Assembly (NCBI GenBank): GCA_024644775.1
Contig: JAHEHB010000190.1
Span: 1 to 9,748, forward strand
Direction: 5' to 3'
Length of the DNA stretch: 9,748 nucleotides
Origin: Deltaproteobacteria bacterium
GTDB lineage: Bacteria > Desulfobacterota > Desulfobacteria > Desulfobacterales > SURF-15
Part shown: positions 7,274 to 9,748 of the stretch, piece by piece
Layout of the letters: every line of letters begins with the position of its first letter
Position numbering within the stretch: the first letter of the stretch is position 1
Notes under the pieces: generated by a model
Seen by the model: the letters and a program-made list of their open reading frames with translations, nothing else
Databases searched by the model: none
Told to the model about the DNA's origin: nothing
Program-made: the position numbers and the translations under genes

Positions 7274-7314
7274 CCTGTTCAAGATCCCGCCTGAAGCGAC
7301 GTCGAAGCGGAGAA
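7274..7314 (+). repeat. Right arm of a 41-bp imperfect inverted repeat
   Basis: CCTGTTCAAGATCCCG through GAAGCGGAGAA is the inverted partner of 6628-6668, about 33 of 41 matching. See the left arm. Confidence 0.6.
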
Positions 7315-7363
7315 CAACGATTTGGTTGCGGCCGAAGGCCTGCATTAGGGTTCGGGGTTCAAT

Positions 7364-7404
7364 GGTTCAGGGGTTGGAATTGAGCCACGCAAATTGCAAA
7401 ATGG
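7364..7404 (+). repeat. 41/42-bp direct repeat, copy 2
   Basis: Second copy of 7186-7227, reading GGTTCAGGGGTTGG then AATTGAGCCACGCAAATTGC. It lies outside the 6628-7314 inverted pair, so it is not part of that element. Confidence 0.7.
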
Positions 7405-7560
7405 TATTTCGGACTCATTATTTCGCCATTTCACCCAGACGGGATCACTCTGCCCCCTCAATAGTAGTTCTAGTAAAATTCAGGGATGCGAAACTTGTCA
7501 AACCCTATTTCTCGACTAATGGCATCGATCACTCTGTAGAGAACAACTACCTGTTAGTGA

Positions 7561-7881
7561 TCATCGGATCATACCGAGAACAAACAGATTCTGTGTCACC
7601 TTGGTATCTTCTTCTTCGTCGGAAACAGACGGAGTCTCTTCTTTGGAAGGATCCGTAGAGTACCCTCCGATTACGGTGAGTCTGTAGACTGAATTACGCG
7701 TCCCAATAAGGTCATCACGGATGCTTGCAACTTCCGATGTCTTGAAAACGGCATCGTGATAAACAAAGTAAGGTTTGTGTAAAGCCGGTTTTTCCTTTTC
7801 CCATCCCTCATATGCTTTCCCGACGGGAACAAATGTACCCTTTTTATCCTCGGTAACTTTCTGAATCGAAACCCTTCTCAT
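7561..7881 (-). CDS. Small soluble protein of unknown function, acidic C-terminal part
   Basis: A 106-aa protein I do not recognise. I chose the ATG at 7881 (MRRVSIQKV) because AAGGGG lies nine bases upstream; the longer form begins at a TTG (7977) with no clear ribosome site. The first 70 residues look folded and beta-rich (GKPYFVYHD-like core: KPYFVYHDAVFKTSEVASI, then RNSVYRLTVI). Residues 75-95 are acidic and low in hydrophobic content (STDPSKEETPSVSDEEEDTK). No signal peptide, membrane helix or cysteine motif is seen. It follows the aminotransferase gene on the same strand after 153 bp of AT-rich sequence, so it may or may not share its transcript. A 7-bp inverted repeat, GATCACT/AGTGATC (7527-7533 / 7556-7562), overlaps its stop but has no T-run. 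Coding status is supported by composition and the ribosome site, not by family. Confidence 0.65.
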   Translation of the reverse strand: MRRVSIQKVTEDKKGTFVPVGKAYEGWEKEKPALHKPYFVYHDAVFKTSEVASIRDDLIGTRNSVYRLTVIGGYSTDPSKEETPSVSDEEEDTKVTQNLFVLGMIR

Positions 7882-8034
7882 AGATGATCGCCCCTTATTT
7901 AAATTTTTGTTCGAAATCGCTTTTGTGTAATGAATTTCAAACGGTCGCCTATCCTCTATTAGCGATGATGAATCCAACTTTCAGAGGATTTAATCCTATT
8001 ATCGGCCATTAAAATAAAAAGCATTAATTTAAAA
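7882..8034. other. AT-rich spacer with a 13-bp palindrome
   Basis: This spacer upstream of the small minus-strand gene is AT-rich. It contains AGGATT-T-AATCCT (7985-7997), a perfect 6-bp dyad, and two related words, ATCCTCTATTAGCG (from 7951) and ATCCTATTATCG (from 7993). I see no T-run terminator and no clear promoter. Confidence 0.35.
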
Positions 8035-9243
8035 TTAGATTAATCGAGCCAGACGCTGAATACCTTCATGAATCAAATCAACATCCGAATAGGAGAAATT
8101 GAGCCGCAACTCGTTTCGTTTAATGATTCCCTCCGGATAAAACTTGCTTCCAGGAATGAAGGCGACCTTGTTCTTAAGTGCACGTTCCAATAATCGGTCA
8201 CTATCCATCTTTTCATCGAAAGTCATCCAAATAAACATGCCCCCCTCCGGCTCTGTCCACCGGACACCTTCCGGCATATGGGTCTTTAAAGCCTCGAGCA
8301 TGGCATTTCTCCGAGGTCGGTACAGGTTTACTATTTTCGATATTTGATCTCCAATGTAACCTTTCTCAATAAAACGCGCCGCAACCCGTTGGGTGGCGCA
8401 ATCCGGACTTACCGTAATTTTTTGAGCCCACATTACCATTGGCATGATAACTTCCGGAGATCCCAATGTGTATCCTAACCGCAGACCGGGTCCCAATATT
8501 TTGGAGAAAGACTTACAAATGGTAACCCGTTTGGAATCATTAAACTCCGAACAGGCGAGTTCCCACAACGTCGCAATCTTTTCGCCATCGTAGCGAAGTT
8601 CCCGATAGGGCTGATCTTCTAAAATCGGCAGATCGTATTCTGTGGCAATTTCTAGGATGGCACGGCGGCGATTTAGATCCATCGTTCTTCCGCTGGGATT
8701 CTGAAATTCTGGAATCACATAAATAAACTTGACGGGCTCGCGCTTTTTAAACAACGTTTTAAGTGTCTCCCGCAACTGATCAGGGAGCATGCCGTGATCA
8801 TCCATTTCAATGCCCACAAACCGTGCGCCACACGCTTCCATGGCTGCCAGTGATCCCGGAAATCCGGGTGCTTCACTAATGACGATATCCCCCGGATCAA
8901 TAAGGGTTCGGGTGAAAAAATAGATTCCATTGGTAGAACCAACAGTAATCAAGATCTCCTCGCTGGAAAGCTCGGTGGCCGCTTCAGAATCGATGATTGC
9001 CTGTATTAAATGCCTATCTCCTTCACTGGGCCCATACTGCAAAACATCTGCCCCATCTTCCGTAATCACCTCGGCAAACAGCTCGGCCAGGCGTTTTTTG
9101 GGAAAAGAATCGGGACTCGGTAAACCGCCGGCAAACGATATCATTCCGGAAACCCCCTTGGTCATCTTCAGGATTTCTCGAATAAATGAATGCTTCATGG
9201 ACAGCGTTGCTTTTGAGAATAAACGTGTAACCGATTGGTGCAT
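8035..9243 (-). CDS. PLP-dependent aminotransferase, LysN / MocR-like fold type I group
   Basis: A 402-aa class I/II aminotransferase that moves an amino group from an amino acid to a 2-oxo acid, probably 2-oxoglutarate, in the cytosol. Visible features: the N-terminal block ISFAGGLPSPDSFP, the cofactor-site Asn182 in EFQNPSG, Tyr and Asp in the DLPILEDQPYREL stretch, the Schiff-base Lys248 in SFSKILGPGLRLGY, and the carboxylate-binding Arg380 in ELRLNFSY. This pattern is that of 2-aminoadipate/aromatic/branched-chain aminotransferases related to MocR regulators, but no DNA-binding domain precedes it. I chose the second of two adjacent ATGs (9243) because AGGAGG lies five bases upstream; the ATG at 9246 would leave only two. 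The longer reading to 9321 has no support. Length is normal. The exact amino acid is not predictable from sequence alone. Confidence 0.93.
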   Translation of the reverse strand: MHQSVTRLFSKATLSMKHSFIREILKMTKGVSGMISFAGGLPSPDSFPKKRLAELFAEVITEDGADVLQYGPSEGDRHLIQAIIDSEAATELSSEEILITVGSTNGIYFFTRTLIDPGDIVISEAPGFPGSLAAMEACGARFVGIEMDDHGMLPDQLRETLKTLFKKREPVKFIYVIPEFQNPSGRTMDLNRRRAILEIATEYDLPILEDQPYRELRYDGEKIATLWELACSEFNDSKRVTICKSFSKILGPGLRLGYTLGSPEVIMPMVMWAQKITVSPDCATQRVAARFIEKGYIGDQISKIVNLYRPRRNAMLEALKTHMPEGVRWTEPEGGMFIWMTFDEKMDSDRLLERALKNKVAFIPGSKFYPEGIIKRNELRLNFSYSDVDLIHEGIQRLARLI

Positions 9244-9574
9244 CATACCCTCCTTTCCAATATAAATAGAGTTTTTTATTGCAAACATCCAGTATCTTGG
9301 CCAAATTAAGGCTATCGACATTAACTGCCCTGGCAGGATGACTTTTTTAGAGCAATGTCACGAATGAACATAGCATTTTCCACTAACACGACGCAATTCT
9401 AAATCAGTGTGTCAGCGTCTTATACTGTCCGTGAGTGAGTGCCGAACCGACGGTGTAGGAGGAAATTCAGTAAAAATCCGGGTCCAGAGGGCCTAGCTTT
9501 GGTCCACCCCGGAGGGGTGATATGAATAGTAACCTTTACCAGCAATGATACGGTTTCAATTTATCTTGTATTCG
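9244..9574. other. Intergenic region with a 12-bp dyad and a plus-strand leader
   Basis: The region separates two minus-strand genes. CTGCC-CT-GGCAG (9325-9336) is a compact dyad about 82 bases upstream of the aminotransferase start and could be an operator. A weak plus-strand -10, TATACT (9421-9426), precedes the structured segment at 9478-9548. TAGGAGGA (9447-9454) is a Shine-Dalgarno-like word with no start codon at a useful distance. No long ORF is present on either strand. Confidence 0.4.
9478..9548 (+). promoter_or_regulatory. Leader-like segment with alternative hairpins, Shine-Dalgarno and 8-codon ORF
   Basis: Hairpin A pairs CCGGG (9478-9482) with CCCGG (9508-9512) around an inner stem GGGCC/GGTCC (9489-9493 / 9501-9505). 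Hairpin B pairs ACCCC (9506-9510) with GGGGT (9514-9518), covering the Shine-Dalgarno GGAGGGG (9511-9517). The two share 9508-9510 and cannot coexist. An ATG at 9522 starts MNSNLYQQ and stops at 9548. It resembles a switch or the remaining 5' end of a lost gene. I cannot name a family. Confidence 0.35.
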
Positions 9575-9748
9575 TTATCTCATGATCTTGGAATGAGGGT
9601 GTTCTTCTACCCAATCCCGCCAACGGGTCGTACTTGATGGTACTTCAAGAAGCCAACGTTTGAAGTGGACTCCCTGAATGCCCATTAATCCCTTATCAAA
9701 AGGGTACCAGAGGGTTCCGGTTTCTCTATCATATAGGACAAACGTGTG
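9575..9748 (-). CDS. DUF3179-like protein, C-terminal 57 residues only
   Basis: The reverse complement of the right edge is open for 57 codons and ends in TAA at 9575-9577. The translation contains LYDRETGTLWYPFDKGLMG and, near the end, TTRWRDWVEEHPHSKIMR. This matches the C-terminal pattern of DUF3179 proteins as I know it: 'yDRetgslW...G.a..G', then 'ttW.eW...hP...vl'. Function of the family is not established. The N-terminus lies outside the window. The next gene on the same strand (aminotransferase) starts 331 bp downstream, so a shared operon is unlikely. Confidence 0.65.
   Translation of the reverse strand, partial: HTFVLYDRETGTLWYPFDKGLMGIQGVHFKRWLLEVPSSTTRWRDWVEEHPHSKIMR

Larger units (their letters stand above)
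6582..7560. repeat. Gene-free repeat region (nested degenerate intergenic repeats)
   Basis: About 980 bp with no convincing gene. It consists of repeated and inverted segments, described separately: a 41-bp inverted pair at 6628-6668 and 7274-7314, a 37-bp direct repeat, a REP-like hairpin element and a 41-bp direct repeat. A second, looser inverted pair is AT-rich: GAAACTCCAAATCACAA from about 6735, and GTGCTTGGGATTTGGGGTTT up to about 6951. The short ORFs here are translations of repeats. It probably represents accumulated non-autonomous elements between two convergent transcription units. Confidence 0.7.

Noticed and set aside
6582..7560. CRISPR array
   Set aside because: Repeats occur as isolated pairs with irregular spacing and unequal lengths, not as a regular repeat-spacer series.
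7527..7562. GATCACT/AGTGATC hairpin as terminator of the small gene
   Set aside because: 22-nt loop, no T-run on the minus strand, and it overlaps the stop codon.
7326..7658. 110-codon plus-strand ORF
   Set aside because: Runs through the 7364-7404 repeat and then antisense into the small minus-strand gene, with no ribosome site or motif.

Overview
The window looks like a chromosomal segment of a Gram-negative, anaerobic-type deltaproteobacterium (Desulfobacterota, possibly Desulfobacteraceae or Desulfosarcinaceae). I infer this from the mix of a PAS/sigma-54 activator, an HDOD-kinase signalling protein, an intergenic region full of degenerate REP-like repeats with typical 'LDSGLRRND' spurious translations, and moderate GC with AT-rich promoters. 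No rRNA, tRNA, CRISPR array or intact insertion sequence is visible.

Left block (1-2158). Two genes on the minus strand, apparently one operon, encode a 359-aa amidinotransferase/arginine-deiminase-superfamily protein and, 22 bp downstream, the ATPase of an oligopeptide/dipeptide ABC importer that runs off the left edge. They are transcribed divergently from a sigma-54-type activator (2171-3991). The 256-bp gap between the two start codons holds two strong dyads: 2071-2094 (perfect 10-bp arms) covers the -35 of the activator's likely promoter, and 1988-2024 (perfect 10-bp outer arms) sits just upstream of the operon's likely -35. The simplest reading is a regulator that controls itself and a divergent pathway importing and hydrolysing a guanidino compound or peptide. 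The substrate is not known.

Middle block (2171-6581). The activator has two PAS domains, an AAA+ domain with GAFTGA, and a TyrR/Fis-type helix-turn-helix. After a hairpin-rich 139-bp leader comes an 816-aa protein that joins an HDOD domain, a degenerate receiver-like domain and a complete Hanks-type Ser/Thr kinase. This fusion is the most unusual protein here.

Repeat block (6582-7560). About 980 bp without a convincing gene. It is built of nested degenerate repeats: a 41-bp inverted pair (6628-6668 / 7274-7314), a 37-bp direct repeat, a 72-bp REP-like hairpin element and a 41-bp direct repeat.

Right block (7561-9748). Three minus-strand genes: a small unrecognised protein with an acidic C-terminal part, a PLP-dependent aminotransferase of the LysN/MocR-like fold-type I group, and the C-terminal end of a DUF3179-like protein. 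Between the last two lies a plus-strand GC-rich leader-like segment (9478-9548). It has mutually exclusive hairpins, a Shine-Dalgarno and an 8-codon ORF but no long gene.
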